A model generated the notes under the pieces. That model saw only the letters and a program-made list of their open reading frames with translations. It was not told the origin of the DNA and ran no database searches. A program made the translations under genes and the position numbers. Below are positions 29,219 through 35,601 of a stretch of DNA of 64,000 bases, one piece after another (within the stretch, counting starts at the first letter, position 1; each line of letters begins with the position of its first letter). The stretch comes from Vreelandella profundi (lineage in GTDB: Bacteria; Pseudomonadota; Gammaproteobacteria; Pseudomonadales; Halomonadaceae). Where the stretch lies: contig NZ_CP077941.1 in the NCBI RefSeq assembly GCF_019722725.1, positions 1,674,001 to 1,738,000 on the forward strand, read 5' to 3'.

Positions 29219-30213
29219 GTTGGTTGAAAAACTGGACCTGGCCAACGCGCCTGCGCGATAAAGGTATTATCGGTATGAATCGGCGCAATATTCGCTATAT
29301 TGGCCGCTATAACCGTCGTCACCTGTATCCACTCGTCGATGACAAGCTCAAGACTAAGCTGTTGGCTCAGGAGTATGGAATTACCACGCCGAAACTGATC
29401 GGCACCGTGACCACCCAGTTTGGCGTGAAGCACATTAGTGAAATGCTGGCTGGGCACGGTGGGTTTGTGATTAAGCCTGCCAAAGGCAGCGGCGGTAAAG
29501 GCATACTGGTAATTGAGCATGTAGACGAACACGGTTTCATCAAGCCCAGCGGTATGCGGCAGTCGATTACTGATATTGAGCGGCATGTCTCAAACATTCT
29601 CTCAGGCCTCTATTCCCTGGGCGGTTCGCCTGACGTGGCCTTGATTGAAACGCTGATTAACTTCGATGAAAGCTTGATGGACTACACCTATGAAGGCGTT
29701 CCCGACATACGGGTAATTGTCTTCAAAGGCTATCCGGTGATGGCGATGATGCGCCTTTCAACCGCCGCATCCGATGGCAAGGCCAACCTGCACCAAGGTG
29801 CGGTGGGCGTTGGCTTAAATATTGCCACTGGCGCGGCACTGCGTGCCGTTCAATTTGATATGCCGTGCTTTAGCCATCCGGATACCGGACACGATTTAGC
29901 AAGTTTAGTGGTTCCCCAGTGGGACACGCTGCTGCACTTAGCGGCAGGCTGCTATGAGATGACGGGGCTAGGTTATCTTGGCACCGATATGGTGCTCGAT
30001 CGCGAGCATGGTCCGATGCTGCTTGAGCTTAATGCGCGCCCTGGTCTTGCCATTCAAATGACTAATGGCGAAGGTTTGCGACGCCGGCTTGATCTTATTG
30101 AGCAGCAGCCAGACAATGTGCCGACTATTGAGCGCGTGGCCTTTGCACAACATCATTTTGCGCGCCAGAGTGAATTAGTCGAAAGCCAAGACACCTCTTC
30201 TGCGAATGCGTAA
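29215..30213 (+). CDS. Alpha-L-glutamate ligase-like ATP-grasp protein
   Basis: A 332-residue RimK-like ATP-grasp enzyme of the family annotated as alpha-L-glutamate ligase-like. ATP-grasp features are FVIKPAKGSGGKGILVI (about residues 83-99), the later metal-binding ELNARPGL, and GTDMVLD. RimK relatives add glutamate to protein C-termini or make peptide-like metabolites. Its start overlaps the 7TM gene stop by 4 bases, a sign of translational coupling and joint function. The amino acid added and the acceptor are not known. Confidence 0.87.
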   Translation: MSWLKNWTWPTRLRDKGIIGMNRRNIRYIGRYNRRHLYPLVDDKLKTKLLAQEYGITTPKLIGTVTTQFGVKHISEMLAGHGGFVIKPAKGSGGKGILVIEHVDEHGFIKPSGMRQSITDIERHVSNILSGLYSLGGSPDVALIETLINFDESLMDYTYEGVPDIRVIVFKGYPVMAMMRLSTAASDGKANLHQGAVGVGLNIATGAALRAVQFDMPCFSHPDTGHDLASLVVPQWDTLLHLAAGCYEMTGLGYLGTDMVLDREHGPMLLELNARPGLAIQMTNGEGLRRRLDLIEQQPDNVPTIERVAFAQHHFARQSELVESQDTSSANA

Positions 30214-30276
30214 ACTTGGTCTATAAAAACTAGGTTCTAGTCGAAATTTACGCTGACAGCGTTCACTGAGTTGCCC

Positions 30277-30720
30277 ATGACCCAAGCGAATACATTACTG
30301 CAGCAGGCTGAATCTCAGTGCCATATCCGTGGCGTGCGATTTACGCCCATTCGTCGGCGAGTATTGGAGTTAATCGCTGAAAATGGTGGTGGGCTGAAGG
30401 CTTATGATTTGCTTGATAAGCTTTCCACTGAGCATGCCGCGGCTCGCCCGCCGACCGTTTATCGTGCCTTGGAGTTCTTGATTGATCAGGGGCTTGTCCA
30501 TCGCATTGAATCTTTGAATGCCTACGTAGCCTGCGCCTGTCCTGAGCATGCTCACGGTTTTCAACTGCTGATCTGCCGTCAATGTGGCTATGTGGAAGAG
30601 CTGCATTTAGATGCAATCAGCGAGCAGCTCGTCGCGCTTGCTCAAGGGCAAGGCTTTAAGATCGAGCGCCAAACTATTGAGCTGCAGGGGCTCTGCCAGC
30701 GCTGTCGAGCCACTTCTTAA
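30277..30720 (+). CDS. zur: Fur-family regulator, probable Zur
   Basis: A 147-residue Fur-family metalloregulator. The ATG at 30277 is preferred to an in-frame TTG at 30271. The winged-helix domain has FTPIRRRVLELIAENGGG and PPTVYRALEFLIDQGLVHRIE; the dimer domain has CPEHAHGFQLLICRQCGYVEEL and a C-terminal CQRC. The two CxxC pairs (structural zinc) and the overall pattern fit Zur, the zinc-uptake repressor. No znuABC genes are adjacent; instead hisI and yidD follow. Zinc specificity is inferred from motifs and from the neighbouring zinc enzyme. Confidence 0.78.
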   Translation: MTQANTLLQQAESQCHIRGVRFTPIRRRVLELIAENGGGLKAYDLLDKLSTEHAAARPPTVYRALEFLIDQGLVHRIESLNAYVACACPEHAHGFQLLICRQCGYVEELHLDAISEQLVALAQGQGFKIERQTIELQGLCQRCRATS

Positions 30721-30744
30721 TCGAATTGTTAGTGAGTATATTCA

Positions 30745-31221
30745 ATGTCCCGTTTTGATCAGGTTGCGCCAGATGCCCTCTTTAAGCAGTTAGAGGGGGC
30801 GTCACCTGACGATAGCCTGCCCTCTGTCGCCACGCTTCTCTCCGCGGTTAAATTCAATGCTGATGGTTTGATTCCTGCCATTGCGCAGCAGCATGATTCA
30901 AAAGAAGTATTGATGATGGCCTGGATGAATCGCGAGGCATTAGAGGAAACGCTCACGACTCGTCGCGTTTGTTATTTCTCGCGCTCGCGGCAAACGCTGT
31001 GGCGGAAAGGTGAGTCATCGGGTCAGCAGCAGCAGCTAGTCTCCGCAGCCCTTGATTGCGACGCTGACACAGTCCTTCTGTACGTGGATCAAATGGGGCC
31101 TGCCTGCCACACGGGTCGTCGCAGCTGCTTCTATATTGCGATCGATGAACATCAGGCCGTAATTACCAGTACGCCGTTAATCGACCCTGAACAACTGTAC
31201 GGTAAAAAACACGAGTCTTAA
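30745..31221 (+). CDS. hisI: HisI, phosphoribosyl-AMP cyclohydrolase (standalone)
   Basis: Third step of histidine synthesis: hydrolyses phosphoribosyl-AMP in a zinc- and magnesium-dependent reaction. The 158-residue protein has the core motifs [30 protein letters not shown], the Mg site DCDAD and the zinc cysteines in [10 protein letters not shown]. It carries about 25 extra residues at the N-terminus compared with E. coli HisI and no HisE domain. No his genes are nearby; it lies 24 bases after the Zur-like regulator gene. Paralogues of zinc enzymes are often Zur-controlled, so this may be a low-zinc duplicate rather than the housekeeping copy. Confidence 0.92.
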   Translation: MSRFDQVAPDALFKQLEGASPDDSLPSVATLLSAVKFNADGLIPAIAQQHDSKEVLMMAWMNREALEETLTTRRVCYFSRSRQTLWRKGESSGQQQQLVSAALDCDADTVLLYVDQMGPACHTGRRSCFYIAIDEHQAVITSTPLIDPEQLYGKKHES

Positions 31222-31223
31222 CC

Positions 31224-31559
31224 ATGGCACGCTGGAAATCAGCACTGCGATCAGGCCCGCGCTGGGCGCTAATGAAAGTAATGATTGGCTTGGTGAGAGT
31301 CTATCAGTACACGCTCAGCCCGCTGCTTGGGCCCCGCTGCCGCTTTTGGCCTAGCTGCTCATCTTATACAATTGAAGCTATTCAGGTACATGGCCCTCTA
31401 GCCGGTGGCTGGATGGCCATTAAGCGTATCGTTAAATGCCATCCTGGCCATGCCGGGGGCATGGACCCTGTTCCCGGCGGGCGCAGTGAGCAGCTTTGCC
31501 GCGAGGACGATGACTCAGACCCAGCACGCCCCACCCGATGCGATCACCCTCCCCGCTAA
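31224..31559 (+). CDS. yidD: YidD, membrane-protein insertion efficiency factor
   Basis: A 111-residue small membrane-associated protein that assists YidC-dependent insertion. It shows the family signature [22 protein letters not shown] (in part) with conserved cysteines, then [14 protein letters not shown] and GGMDPVP. YidD is usually encoded between rnpA and yidC near the replication origin; here it starts 2 bases after hisI. It may be a second copy or a relocated single copy. The C-terminal tail (about residues 86-111) is hydrophilic and variable. Confidence 0.9.
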   Translation: MARWKSALRSGPRWALMKVMIGLVRVYQYTLSPLLGPRCRFWPSCSSYTIEAIQVHGPLAGGWMAIKRIVKCHPGHAGGMDPVPGGRSEQLCREDDDSDPARPTRCDHPPR

Positions 31560-31576
31560 GCAAGAATTCTTAACGA

Positions 31577-31993
31577 CTATTTTTGCTGTGCAACCAGATA
31601 AATTCTTTCAAGCATGGCGTGCAAGCCGTTGCTGCGAGTTGGCGAAAGATGTTTATCCAACCCTAAGTCGGCCAAAAAATGAGGCTTGGTAGCGCGAATT
31701 TCAGCCGCCGTTCGTTCACTGTAAATGCGCAGCAGTATCGCAATCAGGCCAGATACAATGGCGGCATCTGACGTTGCTTTGAAAACCAGCCTATCGCCCT
31801 GCTCTTCATGACGCATCCATACATTTGACTGGCAGCCCTGTATCTTAAATTCCTCGCTTTTCCACTCATCGGGAAAATCAGTTAGCTGCTTGCCCATATC
31901 GATAATGTATTGATAGCGATCCATCCAATTATCGAATATCTCGAAATCATCAATCAGCTCTTGCTGGGCCAGCTCGGCGCCGGAAGTGCTCAT
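31577..31993 (-). CDS. sufE: SufE-family sulfur acceptor
   Basis: A 138-residue SufE/CsdE protein that accepts persulfide sulfur from a SufS/CsdA cysteine desulfurase for Fe-S cluster assembly. The catalytic Cys lies in KIQGCQSNVWM near residue 54. Other conserved elements are LIDDFEIFDNWMDRYQYIIDMG (in part) and a C-terminal SPTRSNGLHAML. No desulfurase gene is adjacent. It converges on yidD and sits near nfuA, another Fe-S factor, about 2.7 kb away. Confidence 0.93.
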   Translation of the reverse strand: MSTSGAELAQQELIDDFEIFDNWMDRYQYIIDMGKQLTDFPDEWKSEEFKIQGCQSNVWMRHEEQGDRLVFKATSDAAIVSGLIAILLRIYSERTAAEIRATKPHFLADLGLDKHLSPTRSNGLHAMLERIYLVAQQK

Positions 31994-32038
31994 GGTATGT
32001 CCTTGTAAATAGTGATTGCCTGCTTAAATGCTCTCGTT

Positions 32039-33250
32039 TTAGAGATTATCAACCTGCCCATTATAACGACTCAACGGCGGCTTGAGGGAGTCATTGGTAC
32101 CTGAATTATCGTTTAGCTGCTGCAGTCGATGCCGCTGTTGCTCGCGATGCCATTCGTTGTCTTCACTATGCAAATAGCGTGAGGTTGTTTCTAATCGCGC
32201 ATGGCGCGCGCTTTCCGCTAAATGCCTTAGGCTAATGCCTGACTGGGCTTGATGAGTGATGGAGGTGTGCCGTAACCAATGTGGTGTCGCCTGGCGCAGT
32301 GCGGCAATGTGCGCAGGCTCGCCACCTTCATCTTCCAGCGCATCCGCCGCCTCCTGAAAAGTGGCGCGAATAAGTCGATAAAGCTGGTTGTGGCCAAGAC
32401 CGCGCTGCCCATCCAGTGAGCGCAGCACGGGTGCTACAGCTTCCAGCTCGCCAACCTGCTCAGGCAATCCAAGCGCTTGGCGCCATTGATCTAAACATGC
32501 CCGCATATCATCGGGCAGCGGGATTCGCGCTACTTTGTTGCCTTTGCCTACCACGGACCACCACCAGCGCCCTTCGCTGCGCTGAAAATCACCCATTCGG
32601 GCATCGGCCATTTCGCTAACGCGTGGCGCAAGTAGATAGGCAAAGCCAAATATGAACTGCCGCCTTGCCTGTTCAAAATAAGCGCGGTTGTTCTGGCCGT
32701 CTTCTAACGGCATGTTCAGCCACTGCCATAGCCACGCCCATAGCTCACTTTCCAAATAGCGCTCAATGCGCGGGGTTTGATTATTCAGGCGTCTTGATTT
32801 GTCGCGCATCAAGCGAAACGGGTTATGGCTAACCCAGCCTGCCTCCACCAGCCAGCTAAACATTCCTTGCAGTATGACAAGGCTTTGCCGGCGGCTGGGC
32901 GGTGATAGCGGGCCGCGAAACGGTCGCCATTCTGGATGCGCGCGTGGCTTTGAAGGTCCTACCCACTGTTCGCTGGGCTGTGGATCAGCAAGAAATGCTT
33001 CAAAACGATGCAGCGTTTCGCGATTTATATCGGTAAGCGCAAGAGCCTGGCTGCTCAGCCAAAGCAGAAGCCGCTCTGATTCACGCCGATACGCCTTAAA
33101 CGTTTGGCGGCTATCCGCATATTCCTTAAGCCATGCCATGACTGCCTGGGCATCATTTCTAGCAGAAATTCTGCCACCAGCCGGATTAGCCGTTAACTCA
33201 TTGTTTAGCAAAATAAATTGCGCCTCGCTGAGGGGCTGTCTCTCTGGCAT
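32039..33250 (-). CDS. Tyrosine recombinase (integrase family)
   Basis: A 403-residue site-specific recombinase. The ATG at 33250 is chosen because GAGAAGGGGA precedes it; the frame also has an upstream ATG 30 bases earlier. A SAM-like N-terminal core-binding domain is at about 35-150. The catalytic domain has the first Arg in LAPRVSEMADAR (near 208), HWLRHTSITH (near 325) and the nucleophilic Tyr in SRYLHSEDN (near 358). It is divergent from a KfrA-like gene across an AT-rich, palindrome-bearing 226-base gap. No phage structural, excisionase or transposon genes accompany it, so this may be a resident chromosomal recombinase rather than a prophage remnant. Confidence 0.9.
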   Translation of the reverse strand: MPERQPLSEAQFILLNNELTANPAGGRISARNDAQAVMAWLKEYADSRQTFKAYRRESERLLLWLSSQALALTDINRETLHRFEAFLADPQPSEQWVGPSKPRAHPEWRPFRGPLSPPSRRQSLVILQGMFSWLVEAGWVSHNPFRLMRDKSRRLNNQTPRIERYLESELWAWLWQWLNMPLEDGQNNRAYFEQARRQFIFGFAYLLAPRVSEMADARMGDFQRSEGRWWWSVVGKGNKVARIPLPDDMRACLDQWRQALGLPEQVGELEAVAPVLRSLDGQRGLGHNQLYRLIRATFQEAADALEDEGGEPAHIAALRQATPHWLRHTSITHQAQSGISLRHLAESARHARLETTSRYLHSEDNEWHREQQRHRLQQLNDNSGTNDSLKPPLSRYNGQVDNL

Positions 33251-33289
33251 TGAATAATCCCCTTCTCTTTGGCTGTGCAATTACTGGCT

Positions 33290-33307
33290 GGCTATGGCTA
33301 TGGCTAT
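33290..33307. repeat. Three tandem GGCTAT units
   Basis: GGCTAT is repeated three times without interruption in the upstream region of the recombinase gene, within its probable 5' leader. Too short to assign a role. Confidence 0.7.
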
Positions 33308-33332
33308 GGGCAAAGCCTGCACTTATCCCGAC

Positions 33333-33368
33333 ATAAATTCAAGATAATACGCGTAATCTTGAATTTAT
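33333..33368. promoter_or_regulatory. Perfect 13-bp inverted repeat in the int-kfrA gap
   Basis: ATAAATTCAAGAT (33333-33345) and ATCTTGAATTTAT (33356-33368) are exact reverse complements around a 10-base spacer holding the self-complementary TACGCGTA. The size and shape fit an operator for a dimeric regulator such as the KfrA-like product, or a recombinase core site. No T-run follows, so it is not a terminator. Confidence 0.75.
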
Positions 33369-33387
33369 AGGATATAAAATAAATAAA

Positions 33388-33404
33388 ATTACGTAAAACG
33401 TAAT
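33388..33404. promoter_or_regulatory. Second inverted repeat, ATTACGT-AAA-ACGTAAT
   Basis: Perfect 7-bp arms around AAA, 73 bases before the KfrA-like start codon. Sequence differs from the larger palindrome at 33333-33368, so two proteins, or two binding modes, may be involved. Confidence 0.65.
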
Positions 33405-33476
33405 ATGTAATAATTGCGTTTTATTGGAATAGTCACGACAATAGGCGTTACAAATTTAGCGACAAAGGAACGCCCG

Positions 33477-34526
33477 ATGGCCCGCAACGGCATTCAGTAC
33501 AGTGATGTGCAGCAAGCCATAGATGTGCTGCTAACGCGGGGTGATAATCCCAGCGTACAGCGCATCCGCGATGTCTTAGGCACGGGCAGTTTTACGACCA
33601 TTAGCGAGCATTTCAGGCTATGGCGAAGCGAGCGCGAACAAAATCGTGACGTTCCTCCGCCCAAAGGCGTACCTGAAGCTGTGGTGACGGCGGCTAGCCA
33701 GCTGTGGAAAGAAGCCCAAGAAGCCGCAAATCAAGCGCTAGTGCATTACCGTGAAGAAGCTAATCGGCAGGTAGAAGCCGCCCAGCAGGCGGAACAAGAA
33801 GCCAGCCGACAAGCCGCTGACGCCGAGCAACGTGAAAGCGCCCTTGCTGAACATCTACGTCACGTTGAGCAGCGTATGGAAGCGCTCAACCGGGAATTAG
33901 CGACGAGTCAGGCAAACGAGCATCATTGGCAGCAGCTAGCACAGGATGCGCGCGATGAAGCCGTTCAGTTAAAGCAGGCGCATCAACAGTGGGTAGTGCA
34001 GGCAGAAGAAAATGCGCATGCTAGGGCGACAGAGCTTGATCAGCAGCGTCTAGCGGCAGAACAGCGCCTTGGGCAAGAAGAGCAGCGCCACGAAGCAGCA
34101 GAGGGTAGGCTAATGGCGATGCTAGATGCGGCTCAGCAAACGCGAGCACAGGAGGAAAAGGCGTATCAAAAACGTCTTGCTCAGAGCCAGCAGCGCATCG
34201 AGACACTAAGCCAAGAATTAAACCTTAAACAGCAGGCGCTACACCAAATGCAGCTGGAATCCGGTGAGCAAGAGCAGCAGCTGAGCGCGAATGATCAGCG
34301 CATCGCCGCGTTAACGAAACAGCAGCAATCGTTAATGGAGCAGTTAAACCAGGCTCAGTCAGCGCTAAAGCAGCAGGCCCAACAGCAGGTGGAGAAAGAG
34401 GCCTTGCTTCAGCAAGAGTGGCAAGAAAAGCTTTGGAGCCGGATGGAAGCGTTACAGCAGCAGTTAACGGAGTTGCCAGCATCGCTTGCCGATAAAGCGC
34501 CACCGTCAGCGTCACCAGAGAGCTGA
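33477..34526 (+). CDS. KfrA-like DNA-binding coiled-coil protein
   Basis: A 349-residue protein. The N-terminal 100 or so residues resemble the KfrA N-terminal DNA-binding domain (YSDVQQAIDVLLTRG, PSVQRIRDVLGTGSFTTISEHFRLWR). The remainder is an extended Ala/Gln/Glu-rich coiled coil to about residue 335. The ATG at 33477 is preferred because AAAGGAAC precedes it. Plasmid KfrA proteins bind their own promoters and form filament-like scaffolds (family knowledge). Divergent pairing with a tyrosine recombinase suggests a joint module. A clear terminator follows. Confidence 0.87.
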   Translation: MARNGIQYSDVQQAIDVLLTRGDNPSVQRIRDVLGTGSFTTISEHFRLWRSEREQNRDVPPPKGVPEAVVTAASQLWKEAQEAANQALVHYREEANRQVEAAQQAEQEASRQAADAEQRESALAEHLRHVEQRMEALNRELATSQANEHHWQQLAQDARDEAVQLKQAHQQWVVQAEENAHARATELDQQRLAAEQRLGQEEQRHEAAEGRLMAMLDAAQQTRAQEEKAYQKRLAQSQQRIETLSQELNLKQQALHQMQLESGEQEQQLSANDQRIAALTKQQQSLMEQLNQAQSALKQQAQQQVEKEALLQQEWQEKLWSRMEALQQQLTELPASLADKAPPSASPES

Positions 34527-34552
34527 TAGGCCATTTTGCCTCTATGCTCATG

Positions 34553-34584
34553 AAAACACCCAGCACGGGGGCCGGGTGTTTTGT
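34553..34584 (+). terminator. Intrinsic terminator after the KfrA-like gene
   Basis: AAAACACCC (34553-34561) and GGGTGTTTT (34574-34582) form a 9-bp stem ending in a T-run; usable in both directions for the convergent nfuA gene. Confidence 0.85.
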
Positions 34585-34669
34585 TCAGCATTTATATCCT
34601 ATCAACAGCTGTCGCTTATCAACATCAATAGCTAGTTAGTGACAGCGGCTTCAACAGTTTGATGCCGTA

Positions 34670-35293
34670 TTACTGATAATAGGCGTTGGTAGTATCAGAG
34701 TGGTCGGTGACGTCGCGAATGCCGGCAAGTTCTGGGATGCGCTCCATCAAGGTTTTCTCCACCCCGTCTTTCAGGGTTAAATCAACCGCTGAGCAGCCCT
34801 GGCAACCGCCGCCGAAAGCTAATACCGCGTACTGCTGCTCGGTTAGCTCTATCAATTTTATTTCACCACCGTGCGCCGCAAGCCCGGGATTGATCTCGCT
34901 GTAAAGAACGTAATTAATACGGTCTTCAAGGGGACTATCGGCGTTAACCTTGGGCATTTTGGCGTTAGGAGCTTTGATCGTCAGCTGACCGCCCATGCGG
35001 TCAGCGTTGAAATCGACGACCGCCTCTTCCAGAAAGGCCAAGCTGTTCTTATCGAGAAACACGTTAATTTTCTCGAGTTCCAGCGTGACATCGGTGGGTT
35101 CTTCTTCACCGGGGCGGCAGTAAGCCAAACAGGTTTCCGCGTACGGCGTACCTGGCTGAGTAATGAAAATGCGCACTGCGATACCTTCTACGTTTTGCTT
35201 TTCAAGCAATTCGGAGAGATATTCCTGAGCACTATCAGTAATATCGATACCTTGGGTATCGACGCTGGTGTTTTTTTCGCTAGTCGTGGTCAT
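34670..35293 (-). CDS. nfuA: NfuA, Fe-S biogenesis protein
   Basis: Fe-S carrier that delivers [4Fe-4S] clusters, especially under iron limitation or oxidative stress. The 207-residue protein has a degenerate A-type N-terminal domain ([16 protein letters not shown]) and a C-terminal Nfu domain with the cluster-binding motif [19 protein letters not shown] near residues 160-178. Length matches the gammaproteobacterial NfuA. It is divergent from metH. Confidence 0.96.
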   Translation of the reverse strand: MTTTSEKNTSVDTQGIDITDSAQEYLSELLEKQNVEGIAVRIFITQPGTPYAETCLAYCRPGEEEPTDVTLELEKINVFLDKNSLAFLEEAVVDFNADRMGGQLTIKAPNAKMPKVNADSPLEDRINYVLYSEINPGLAAHGGEIKLIELTEQQYAVLAFGGGCQGCSAVDLTLKDGVEKTLMERIPELAGIRDVTDHSDTTNAYYQ

Positions 35294-35601
35294 GAGGGGT
35301 GTCTTCCTCCCGTGGTAGTGGCTAAGCCTAATGACTAAACCACTTCACATGTCATTTGTTACTATGGTAAGCAAAACAGCGCTCTGACACAATCCCGAGT
35401 AATTTAGTAGGCTATTTAAAAGGCTACGTTTGACGGTAGATGGTCACCTGTCTGTCTCACCGGCATTGTCTAAAGGCCTCTAGAGGCGCCTTTTGTACTC
35501 CCTTTTGTTATCATTACGCGCCGCTTAACCACTGATGCTGCTTTTTCCGACGATAACAACACCCCCTTTGACGACTGTGACGCTGGAGAATTCCCCCTGC
35601 C
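35294..35601. other. 308-base gap between nfuA and metH
   Basis: Holds the divergent promoters of nfuA and metH. The only clear structure is the hairpin at 35472-35494. No match to cobalamin- or SAH-riboswitch cores was recognised by eye, and no small gene with a good ribosome-binding site was seen. Confidence 0.6.
35472..35494 (+). terminator. Hairpin with T-run in the metH leader
   Basis: AAAGGCCTC TA GAGGCGCCTTTT: nearly perfect stem with one bulged base, containing the palindrome GCCTCTAGAGGC and ending in TTTT, about 108 bases upstream of the metH start and in its orientation. It could attenuate metH transcription or end an unannotated upstream transcript. Confidence 0.55.

Noticed and set aside
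30214..30276. Zur-binding box upstream of the Fur-family gene
   Set aside because: No GTTATA-N-TATAAC-like palindrome could be seen; autoregulation by Zur is not supported from sequence alone.
32039..34526. Prophage or genomic island around the tyrosine recombinase
   Set aside because: No phage structural genes, excisionase, tRNA, or flanking direct repeats were found; both flanks are conserved housekeeping genes.
35294..35601. Cobalamin or S-adenosylhomocysteine riboswitch upstream of metH
   Set aside because: Neither a B12-box-like sequence nor the SAH-riboswitch core was recognised by eye. Only a terminator-like hairpin could be supported; a covariance-model search would settle it.
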